From contig CM059582.1 of NCBI GenBank assembly GCA_030407085.1, positions 15,667,501 to 15,731,500 of the forward strand: a stretch of DNA of 64,000 nt. The letters run 5' to 3'. This DNA comes from Trichopria drosophilae. Taxonomy: Eukaryota > Arthropoda > Insecta > Hymenoptera > Diapriidae. The position numbers and the translations under genes were made by a program. Below are positions 47,401 through 59,400 of this stretch, piece by piece. The notes beneath the pieces were generated by a model, which worked only from the letters and a program-made list of their open reading frames with translations, made no database searches and was not told the origin of the DNA. Each line of letters starts with the position of its first letter. The stretch's first letter is position 1.

Positions 47401-50400
47401 TGGTAGGAAGCAGATATAAAATACCCAGAAAAGGACAAATAGAATGATCAAAGGTTTACCCAGCAAACGAAGAATGATTGAGAAGCATTGAAATTTGAAT
47501 GCTTTCGCATCTTTTTTCTTACGTTTTGAATAAGTATTGGTAAGCATAGGAAGCATTCAGAGGGTTTCAAAATATGCATGTCAATGCTTCATTCTGGATA
47601 GTGAAGTATTAGCTCCGTACGTTTGTCCGAAATTATAGAGAAGCATTCAAGAAGGTCAACAAATAGAATTCAAAGTTAAAAACTGAATAATTTTTAATCA
47701 TTCTGAATAATTTTTCATTTGCTGGTTAACTCATATAAAATCGTTTCCTTCAATAAAAAAGTGGATTGATTTGGTGGATTGAAAAAACAGGTTAGACTCT
47801 AAAGAACTGATAAATGTAAATTTCAGTCGTTAGAGTTTATAATCTAAATCAAACTTGAAATAAATTTCGTTAGTACTCGATGTGCCGTTTTTAGAAATTA
47901 TCTGGGTCAACGTAGGTCATTAACCCATTAACGCCTGAAATTACAATTTTTATACTTCATTTTCAATCAAGTATTTCGTATCAAAATCAAAGTTGAAAAC
48001 AATTGAGAGGTGCGTATCCTACTGTTTTCGCGGTCGTTCTTCAAGATTCCGAGGTCAAAATTGAGTTTCAGCCATCAAAAATTCCAATATGGTGCCGAAT
48101 ATGAAAAAAATTTCCAAAAAATTGGGAATTGTTTATACTTATCAATTAATTCTAAGAACTTTTCATTCTTAGCATTTTTTTATAACAGCATGTAGTTTTT
48201 GAGTTAGAATGTTCAGAAATTTTTCAAAGAAATTTTCATTATTGACGCCATTTTGAGGTCGTTAGAATGTAGGGTATAAAAGTAAAATTTTTCCTTAAAA
48301 TTGAAGTATTTTGTTCACCTTTGTTCAGAGTTTCAATAGAATCCCAACATTCTAATAGCTCAAAAAAATTGATGGGAACAAATAATTCCCAATTTTTTGG
48401 AATTTTTTTAAAAGTTCAGCGCCATATTGGAATTCCTGATGATTGAAACTCAATTTCGACCTCGGAATCTTGAAGAGCGACCTCGAAAACAATAGGATAT
48501 GTACCTTTCAATGGTTTTCAACTTCGATTTTGATATGAAATACTTGATTGATGATGAAGTATAAAAAAATGCCATTTCAGGCGTTAATGGGTTAAATTCT
48601 CTATATTCATTATTTTATAATCAGGCTTTGAAGCAGAATCTTTTTGAAAACATTTCATAATTTCATTATTTGAGGAATAGATTCGATGCCTCGTAAAGGG
48701 AACATTTGAATTCCTTGTTTTTAAGGCCGGGGAACAAAGTTCCGAAAATCAACACACCGAAAGGCCAAAATTTCGATATAGCATGGCTCCAGCGTGATTT
48801 TCTTCACTTTCTCTTTAAAAAGTTGGTAAAAAGAAAGCAAATGAAAATACTCACGCAATATCGAAATTTTAGCCTTTCGGAGTTTTGTTTTCCGGAACTT
48901 TGTTCCCCGGCCGGTTTTTTAAATTTCGTTTATACAGTAACGTCAAAACCATAGAAGAAATGGTCAAGAGCGATTTTTTGTGGTCGATTTCAATAACTGT
49001 CTTAACCCTTTGAAGCACGAGGTCCCTCACAGGGACCACCTTTTCTGCCAGATAATTTCATTTATAAAAATTCAATTTTGAGGGATTTAAAAATATTGGT
49101 TGGTTTTTGTAGTAGCTAAGGTATTTTTCTAGAATATTATACCACTAATATTCAAATTTCATTTGTTGTAAAAATGTTATAAATAACGAAACACAAAAAA
49201 ATGCATTTAAAAAAAAGCGATTTCCAGATTATTTCAGTTTCGATTTTCATGGCAATTTTTACTGAGGGGTTTTTATTGTCGCTGGTGACGAATCCGGGGT
49301 CAGATTTCTAAAATGTATAATATAGAATTAAAAATGGAAGTACAAGAATTTTAAATATAACATATGTTTGGAAACGTTTATTCGGAGATTTTTGGGGCCC
49401 CGAAATACGTATATTTCATACGTTTTGATTTTTGAAAACTCTGAGATGGTAGATTCAAGATTTTTGAGATTAAGAAACACTAAAATTTAGATAAAAAATG
49501 TTACATTAGATATTGCCGACTTTGACTGCCTACCCTTGGCATAATCCAGAGCTAACGACGAGGACGTAGTAAGCCGGTAGCTCCTCTTTTTTTATATTTT
49601 TTTATACTTTTTTTGTTTTTTTTTGTCTGTCAGTTGTAGACATAAGTCCAAGACACATTAAATTTATATTTGAATTAGTAATTTTGTCAACAAATTTTCA
49701 TTGTTTGGCGATGATATTTTATCTATTAATTTTTTAATCTGTTTATATTTTACGGTTCTTGTTTAGTCATGTGATGCGTGTAATATTTTTTACATGCAAT
49801 AGTTTGACGTGTAATATATTGACGCCTAATATTTTGTGGTAACAGTTTGACGTGTAATATAACAAATTCGGCTGTGGCTGCGCAAATTGGCTCGGTTGTG
49901 GCTACCCTTCTGTTTGTTGACAAATCGTGAAATGTCGTTGTTGATGAAAACATAATTAATTTTGTTATTCTTGTCCGTAAAATTGTATGGCCTCGTAACA
50001 ATTGTGCAGCCTCGAACAGGCTTCAGAGGACCTTGAACGTCCAATCTTTACTCAGGCCCTAAAATTCTAATATTGGATCTAACATTTTGAATATTGGAAA
50101 TCCGACGCCATTACATAATCAGCGACCTCGAAAATCCCCTCGAGTTCCCAATTTCATCGCGACCAAGCAACATTTTCTTAATTTGGTTCGCCATTTTGAC
50201 TATTGAACATTTTAGACGATATTCGTTATCAGCGATCCCGAAAACCTCCGAGTAATAAATTCCAACTGTTTTCCATGTAAAGAAAAATGTTTGCTTCAAA
50301 GGATTAAACGCGAAATCGTATTTAACCTTTTAACGTCCAAGGGTGCATAATTTGCACGTGGATTACAGTGTTGTTTTTTGTATGTAATAAGAATTTTTAC

Positions 50401-53400
50401 AAAATGAAGACCTCCGGATCATACGAGTTTTGAGATTGCTCTTTCGAATGGCGCTGGTAAAATTTTCAAAAAAAGATGTTTAACACAGTTTTCTCAAAAC
50501 TATTGAATAAAAATCGCGATTTTTGAACTTGATTATTTTTTAAAAGTCAGTTTTCAATTCTTCGTAATTTTATAAAGTAACAAACTACATAAATTATCGA
50601 AATATTGTAAACATTGGAAGTAAAGAAAACGATTTCCACATCTAAAAGTAATTTCTGATATCGAAAAATCGCTTTTACCACTTTGCAGTTTTCCATTTAT
50701 TATTTTGTCAATATATTCAAAATTAGACCGTTTCTTAGTGGAAATATAGATTTATGGTCTAAATGAACGGATAATTTACACTGATAGCGAATTCTAAATT
50801 TAAATTAATTAGGTCAATGATAATAATAATAATGGTGTTAAATTGTAGTCAATAATACAAATGTCTTTTAGTGATTAATGGCGTTCAATTTTTTGTGTGT
50901 ATACAAAGATCGATCTGCCGATAACGAATACACCCACGTTAATAAACAATCCATTTCACAGCTAAAATTAATGATTTATATTAGAAATGGTGAAGTCTAT
51001 GTAATTTCGAAATCTCCCAACAAAAACTCCAATGTCCAAAATACCTACAGAACAAGTCTAAAAGATTACAAAATTATATACGCAAATTTCAGCAATTATT
51101 GCAAAACATTTTCAAATGGGCTATTTTTTTATTATTTTTTTAACTGCATAATATAACCATACAATAGATTTGGCTTTTACTAATTTAAAAATTTACAAAA
51201 ACATTGCAAATCCTCTATATAATTTTTTTGTAATTATTGCTCCAGGAAAACAATGGGCCCACCTTAACTAAGGTAAACGTCTAAATAACAAAAATTCTTT
51301 TGTTTGTATTTTCTGTGTTTATGTAAATACGTGTATTTTTGGTTTTCATGTTTACCATATCCTTATTAATCCTTTCCTTTTTTTCTCATGTCTTAGCAAT
51401 TCACAATGTGCGGTCAAGTAAGTTTACCAACTGTTTAGGCGTTTTCTAGCGAATGCTGTTTGCTTGCTATACTTCGTTCGAAATTGCATTACATTCTGCA
51501 TTGCAAAGTTTAGTAATAAAATTAAGTACGGAACAAATGGTGTACAAATATTTATATTTGCAGGATCATTATACAGTGGCCGTAATGCATGTCGGTTCGC
51601 CATCTTGCGGAATGAACGCAGCAGTTCGTTCTTTTGTGAGAAATTGCATCTATCGCGGAGACAAGGTAATTTTTGTCGAATCGATCTCAAATTGATCGTT
51701 ACTTTTGTGGTCAATAAAATTTACTGAAAATAATAAACAGGTGTACGGCGTTTGCGATGGAGTCTTAGGTTTGGCTACCGGTAAATTGAAATTGATGGAA
51801 TGGGCTACTGTAACTGGTTGGGTAGCACAAGGTGGTGCATATTTAGGTACCAAGAGGGCACCCCCAACAGATGAACAACTACCCCAAATTGCTCAGCGCC
51901 TCAAGGAATTTGGAATTCAAGCTCTTCTTATTATTGGTGGTTTCGAAGTATGTAAAATTAGCTGAGTTAGACGTATTAAGCCGAGTTTTTTTATACATCA
52001 ACATTATTAATATCCGACTTTTTTATTTCTCAGGGTTTTCTGACCGGTCTAACCTTTTACAAGGCGAGAGACAAGTTCCCGGAATTCTGTATTCCTATGG
52101 CTATGATTCCAGCTACCATCAGTAACAACGTTCCTGGTACAGAATTCTCTTTGGGTTGTGATACAGCATCTAATGAAATTACGGAAGTAAGTAATTTTCC
52201 ACGTAGTATTTTTTTTCTACAATTTATTAAAGGCAAATTTAAATTAAATTGTAACCCTGTGGTAAATTTATGGAGAATTTTTGCCTAATAAATTTATAGA
52301 ATTGCAAATACAACATAAAACTTATCTAATTGCGGACAATTTTGTTATCTTCTCTTTAAGTAAGTTTCTTGGGAAGTCAATTTATAATTAGGTTAAGTTA
52401 TCATAAGATATAAAATGAGAGCATAATGAATTATCTTCATTATGATAAAGAACGATGCCACTAATGTAGACGAAATATTACTACACGCATTTGATTACAT
52501 ACATTGTTATATCATATAACGCAGAAGCAATTAATTTTACGATGCATTAAAAACACATAACACCCTCATTTTCTGTTTTTTTTTTCTTAACACTTCCTCC
52601 ATTATGAATAACCTCTTGATCCGGAAGTCGATAAATTCAACTTTTAATTATAAACAAAGTAAATGACGCAACGAAAAATTAAATCCGTACAAATTGTAAG
52701 TCTGTCCGTCTCCTTCAGTTTATAAAATTCAAAAATATTTGGCTGATAAATTAGTAATAGATAGGACAACGCATCGTGAAATTTGAAGTATATTAGAGAT
52801 TATATTTTTAGGTGGACATTTGACGCGAAGTTAATCATATATAATTATATATAACAATTTACAACTATATATAATTATATACAATTATATGTATATATAT
52901 TTGCTTATAAATCCATGAGATCAACATTCATATATGATTATATATGGTCATATATTGATCCATATTCTCAAATATAATTATTTTTCCCTGGGAGTTTTTA
53001 TCGAATTGTTTTAAGGACCTACTGCAGCTCAATTATTGAGCTGTGAGAGATGTACAATCGTTAGGTCATCTGATTGAATTGCATTCATTCAACTTTTTTT
53101 TTTAGTGTAAATGCGTATCAATCTACAGTAGCCCCCATCCTAAGTTATACCGTCGGTTCTTTCAAAATAGCGGAAGTTTCTCCGAAGTTATAGCCCCTCA
53201 CTATCCTCACTTCCGTATCTCTGTTTATATCCGTGCAATGAGTGCTTCTGTGTGTGAGTGTCGCGAAGCGAGTTGGCTCAACGAAACAATGTGGTGGGGG
53301 AAGGAGACGAAGAGAGTGGCATAACTTTGGACAAGCCAAATGTATAACTTTGGATATACACATAACTTTGGGCGGTATAGCTTAGGGCGGGGCCTACTGT

Positions 53401-56400
53401 ATCAGCGGGAAGAGGGACACTGTCACTCTCTCCTTCAAAAAGCTTAGGAAGAGGTACAATAGAACCCTTCTTATTTTAATTGCCCCTTTTATTTCAATTG
53501 TCCAACCCCTCTTATTTTAATCGTTTCTCCTCACGTCTTCCCCCACCATCGCTTGAAAACAACGTAAAATATCTCGATGTTAGTATCGATATTTCAAAAT
53601 AGCGGTGATTTCTTCTATCTCGAGATTCAGCTTATACAACGTCAAATTTTATGTGTATGGCGGAGGGGGGGGGGGGGGGGGTAAGGGGAAAATTGAAATA
53701 AGAGGGGTCGGTGCCATCTTGAAACACTTTAGCAGTTAAAATAAGAGGGGTCCTATTGTAGTCTCTATTCTAGTCGAAAGGTGGATCCGGTACTAGATTC
53801 TGATCTATGCGACTTTCCTATTCTTCTATAGAGATGCAATTCTGAAATTCTTGAAATTTCGTTCAAATTGAGGCATTCGTAAAATTTCTGTCCGCCATAT
53901 TGTATCCACCATTGTGAATTTGGCAAAACTAACGCCAGATTCATAATCAGCGACCTAGAAAACTTCCGAGTAACAAATTTTCTGCAAATGGAGGCATTTC
54001 TACCTATTTTATCGGCCATACTGGATCCGCCATTTTGAATTTGGTAAATCTAACATCGGATTTGTAATCAGCGACCCCAGAAACATTGCCATACTAAATT
54101 TGAGTCATTAGTTTTAAAAACATCGTCAATAATTAATTTTTCCGAAAAAACATTTTTCATATTTGTTTATTTATATAGCCAAAACAATAAACAATTATGT
54201 CTTCTTTGTAAATTGTATATATTCCTTCATCACTGTAGTAACGGATAAAAGCAAAAAGACCGATCTAAATGCGTTTACTAGAATGGAAATACAGTGGCCC
54301 TCCCCTTATTTTAACTTTTCGAGTCAAGGAAGATAGCGGCTTCTTCCCTTATTTTACCGCTTCCCCTCATCCTCACCACTGGCAGTATGAGAGAATAAAA
54401 ACAGAGAGAGGAGATATAGTGGCGTCTTTCATCACCTGTATGCGCAAGCGCAAACAGCAGTCCGCACTCTTTTGAACACATTCAAATGGCGAATGGTGGG
54501 GGAACTCACGAGGGGAAGAAGTTAACATAAGGGACGAAAGAAAGTTAAAATAAAGGACGCAGTTAAAATAAGGGGAGGGCCACTGTAGTCAAAATTCAAA
54601 GAAATCAATGTGGTAATGAATCCACTATGACTCAAAGGGTTAATGTATTTAATTTTGAGGTTAGGTTTATTGCATGAAAATCAAAAGTAGGATTTTTAAA
54701 AAATCTAGATCAAAACTGTAATGTATTTTATAAAAAATTATTAAAAGATATGGGTGAAAATTGTATACTTTGCGTTTTTAATAACTATAAAAGTTGATTT
54801 TTTGGGGGAACATTATGCAAAATCGGTCAAGTATATTTTTTAAAGGACCATTTTCTGAGCATGATTATATTAATGCAGTGGCATAATAGGCAGCAGTTAA
54901 TATTTAAGACCATATCTCGCAATATGAGGGACACGAATGATAATACGATTATTAAATCACTGAAACACAAACTTTTATTTATATCAGATTTATCGAAAGT
55001 ATGTTCTTGAATAAAATTTATGACAGCTAATTATAAAATTCAAAATGGCGAATCAAATATGGCGGATCAAAATAAGAAAACTTAGTCTATTTTGTATAAA
55101 TACGGTATTAGTGTGCTGTTGTGGTCGACGATTGTCAAAATTCCATTGTCAAAACACGAAATAAGTTAATAATTTTGTGTAGTTAAAGCTGATTTATTAC
55201 AGAAAAATATAGAATTTATTTTGTCTAATTAAAAAGTTTAAAATTATATCAGTATAGATTTTTTATTACTAAATATTACAACTGATAATTTCATTCCATT
55301 ATTGTTCTTATTTTAATATATTAGTAATATAATTTTTATTATAATTATTGTTGTTGTTATTGTTGTTCTTGCTGTTCTTATTTTTGTTGTTGTTGTCGTC
55401 TTAAAATCAAATTTATTGCGTTAGCAAACGAGTAATTAACGCTAATTAATATTAATTCAACATTAATTATAGTGAATATTAATAATGGATCCATCGAATT
55501 ATAGTACGTCAAAAATGAATTTTTCACTGCGCATTTTGCATTTTCTTTCATAACGTATGTATATTCAGTCAAAAACACCTTTTAAACAACAATTTTTATT
55601 ACTAATGTTTACAGTATATATTAGGGTGGGGACTAACAAATTTTTTTAATGGCAAATTTTAACTTTGAAGTTTGAAAAAGTTGACCCACACCTGTAAGAT
55701 GTCAAAAATAACCCATAAACCCTTAAAACCTTAAACTCCAAACCTCGAAAACACATAAACCCTAAAACCCATTGTAACGTACGTCGATGGGAACCCGTCG
55801 TGCAAACCAAGGCAAACAGTACTCTTCTTGTTCTTCTCCTCAACCACCCTGTCTATACTCTACCATTTACAATGGTACTCTACTCGTGATACAGCCCGAC
55901 AGACCTTCGGATGGAATACTGGCTGCTGGTGGCCCTGGAGCCGTATTTTTATGGTTTGTGACTACGTTCCCCACTCGCTAAGTAGCCCTTGTCCCATTAG
56001 TTCCGTTTTCTATTCACATTATAATTTAGGCGATTTCCTAGATTCCTGAAAATAATACAATTAGTAATATATAATTTATATACTATTGAATATCTGGTCA
56101 ATCTTACGTTGGCGGAGGGAACAAACATCCCCGCCAGGTCTCGTCAATCTTACGTTGGCGGAGTGAACAAACATCCCCGCCAGGTCTCGTCAATTTTACG
56201 TTGGCGGAGGGAACAAACATCCCCGCCAGGTCTCGTCAACCTTACGTTGGCGGAGGGAACAAACATCCCCGCCAGGTCTCGTCCACCTTACGTTGTCGGA
56301 GGGAAAAAACATCCCCGCCAGGTCTCGTCAATCTTACGTTGGCGGGGGGAACAAACATTCCCGCCAGGTGTCGTCAACCTTACGTTGGCGGGGGGAACAA

Positions 56401-59400
56401 ACATCCCCGCCAGGTCTCGTCAACCTTACGTTGGCGGAGGGAACAAACATCCCCGCCAGGTCTCGTCAATCTTACGTTGGCGGAGGGAACAAACATCCCC
56501 GCCAGGTCTCGTCAACCTTACGTTGGCGGAGGGAACAAACATCCCCGCCGGGTCTCGTCTCTGTTTACGTTATTTTCGATATGACATATTGCGCCTATTC
56601 TTTTACATTAGACTGAAATCTTATAATAATTCACTATACTCTAATACGTACTCAATACCGGCTGCATCGCCAATCTGTGTAACAATCGCACACAATTTGG
56701 CAAACCGTAATTTGAGCCTGTGGGTGACACCCATAAAACCTAAACCCCATAAACCACACACACATTAACCATAAAAACCCGTTAATCTCAAAATCCTAAA
56801 ACCCATAAACCCCAAGCCCCATAAACGCCGAAAACTCTTCAACTTTAAAAACCCATTAATCTCAAAATCAGTTTTAAAATTCGACTGTAAACAAAATTTT
56901 TTAAATCTGAAAAAACTAAAAGCACGTTTTGACCTAAATAGAACCTTTTAGGGGCACTTTTTTTATTTTTTTGTTCATTCTACCCTATTACATATATTTT
57001 TTATAGTTTAAAATAACATTCACAACTTATTTTAGTCCTAATACGCATATTAGTTAATATAACAGGAAAGTAGGACCTGAATGACATGGGACGTGATTGA
57101 CATTTACTAGTATATTAACAATTAATACGTTAAAAATAGAGGGACATGAATGAGATTTTCAAATTACAATAACGTTTCCTTACCTGATATGCCGTCAAAG
57201 ATTGCAAACAGCTTCATTATGTACTTTTGTTAGTATTTTGATCTGTAGTTAAATGTTAACTGACTTATATTATGAGAAAATAAAAGCCAAATGTTCAAGT
57301 TGTATTTTACCATTAGCTCCACAACTTAATGGGACATGAATTACAGAAAATCGGGATGCACGAATATAGAGTACAAAAACTGTTCGTTGTTGCAGTTTGA
57401 ACAAATATAATTAGTTGTTTATTATAACTTTATTAATTCCAAGGATTACAATTTTTTGCAATCATTTGCAACGGCTAGTAAAACATGCTAAAGACATCAA
57501 ATTCTAATGTGCCACAAGCGATTTTTTCAAAATATAATTTTAATTTTACAAAGTCGTGTACATCTATCTGAAAGATGTATTAATATAGTGTATAGTTAAA
57601 TATATATAGAAAAAAATACCTATACTAATTTATCGTACATTTTTGTATTTATAAAGAATTTAACCGGAGATATTTAGTAGTTAAAAGTATAACATTTTCA
57701 CCCATATACATTGCTTAATTTACGCAATTTAAAATCCTGCCATAACGCGTTTCCGCCTGAAATGTCGTAAATTCCACTGCGTTTTAGTCGTCACATTCCT
57801 TATATAGGAATCCCATCAAAAAAAAATAGTAATGGCCGCTAATTGAAATAGATCGAAAATTTACAAGTTGATAATAAATTTAAATTAAACTATAATTAGT
57901 GAATTAATTTCAAAATATTAGATTGGTTAGCACTAGTGTTGCTTCAGTGCAAATTTGGATTAGTTATAAATTGGTTTTAAGTCAAGATTATTGTGATTTA
58001 TTGGGATTTTGTTAAACCTAACCTAAACATGGAATGCTATGGCTAACAAACGATAAAAACGCAGAATTCATGAACTATGTATGGTCATCAATACAAAAAT
58101 TTAATGAATTTTTCAATCGAAGGTAATGCATTCTGTCGATAATCATGACAAATAGCCGCTATCATGGATCCGCCATTTTGAATTTTGGAAACCGGAGGTC
58201 ATATTCGTCATCAGCGACCCAGAAAACCTCCGAGTACCCAGTGTCAGATCGATCAAGCATCTTTTGATATTTCGGTCCGCCATTTTGGATCCGCCATTTT
58301 GAATTTTGGAAATCGGAGGTTATATTCGTAATCAGCGACCCAGAAACCCCCCAAGTACCCAGTTTCAGATCGATCAAGCAACTTTTAACATTTCGGTCCG
58401 CCATCTTGGATTCGCCATTTTGAATTTCGAGTAGTGGATATAAGCTACTAGTGTTAATAATTGCAAAAAACAATATTGCGTCCATAACGACAGCTATAAA
58501 CAACTAATAATCTCGAAAATGTTAGGAAGACGAAAAATTTGTCGAAAAATCCGCCATCTTGGATCCGCCATCTTATATCTTTCATAACTAATCACGTAGA
58601 CTTTTAGTCAAACTCATTATGCCACCAGATCCAGGTCATCGGAGCGATCAGTCAATGCGAACCTAGTCAATAATATGAAAAACTGATCGAAAAATGGAAA
58701 TTTTCTCGATTTTTTATACTTTTTGTCGCCATATTTAAAAAATGGCTACTCGTATCTAAAAACGGAAGTCGGATTCGAAAGAGCAGGGTAGAAAACTGTA
58801 GAATAGACGTGTTCAGAATTATTCATCGTTCTTTTCTATAAGGAATGTGACGACTAAAACGCAGTGGAATTTACAGCATTTCAGGCGGAAACGGGTTAAA
58901 AAATGTTTTCCGCCATTTTGAATTTCAAAATTCTGAAGTCAGATTTTTAATGCATTGTTCCCTTCAATTAGGAAAATACGCATCTTTAAAAAGAAAAAAT
59001 CTATTTACAGTGGTCCCTCCCATAGTGTCGTTCTCTAGAAATCCTCTGATAGTGTCGCAGTTCGTTCTTCTGATTTATATGTAAGCTCCCCACCACTTCA
59101 CTGGCAACAGCTATAATTTTTGTTAACCAATCCCGTTCTAGATATAAAGCACGAGAGGGATTTAAAGTGTAAGGAATGCGGAGAGTGGGAGTGCGACATA
59201 AATAGAGGATTCGTTTCCCCTTCGGTCCCAAGGCGGTGACACTATGAGAGGGTCTACTGTAGATGATTTTAATCGATACTCCAAGTTACATTATGTTTTT
59301 TTATGTTTCGATTGAACTACATTTTTTCATCAGGACATTACTGAACCGTTTTAAAATTTAATACAGCCTGAACCAAAATAGTTATTAGTCACAATATTTA

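Noticed and set aside
49002..54643. TTAACCCTTTGA at 49002 and TCAAAGGGTTAA at 54632 as ends of one 5.6 kb piggyBac element
   Set aside because: Five Pfk exons lie between them, so they must be ends of separate decayed elements or matched by chance.
56098..56557. CRISPR-like array of hairpin repeats
   Set aside because: The units are contiguous with no spacers, the setting is an intron of an animal gene, and no cas genes exist.
56109..56768. Long open frames (219, 127 and 107 codons) across 56.1-56.8 kb
   Set aside because: All three frames are open because a 46-bp unit without stops is repeated ten times; 46 is not a multiple of 3, so each frame cycles through the same three readings. No start context, splice signal or domain.
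58162..58503. Minus-strand ORF of 113 codons
   Set aside because: It is produced by the tandem CCGCCATTTTG unit; the peptide repeats itself and lacks domain features.
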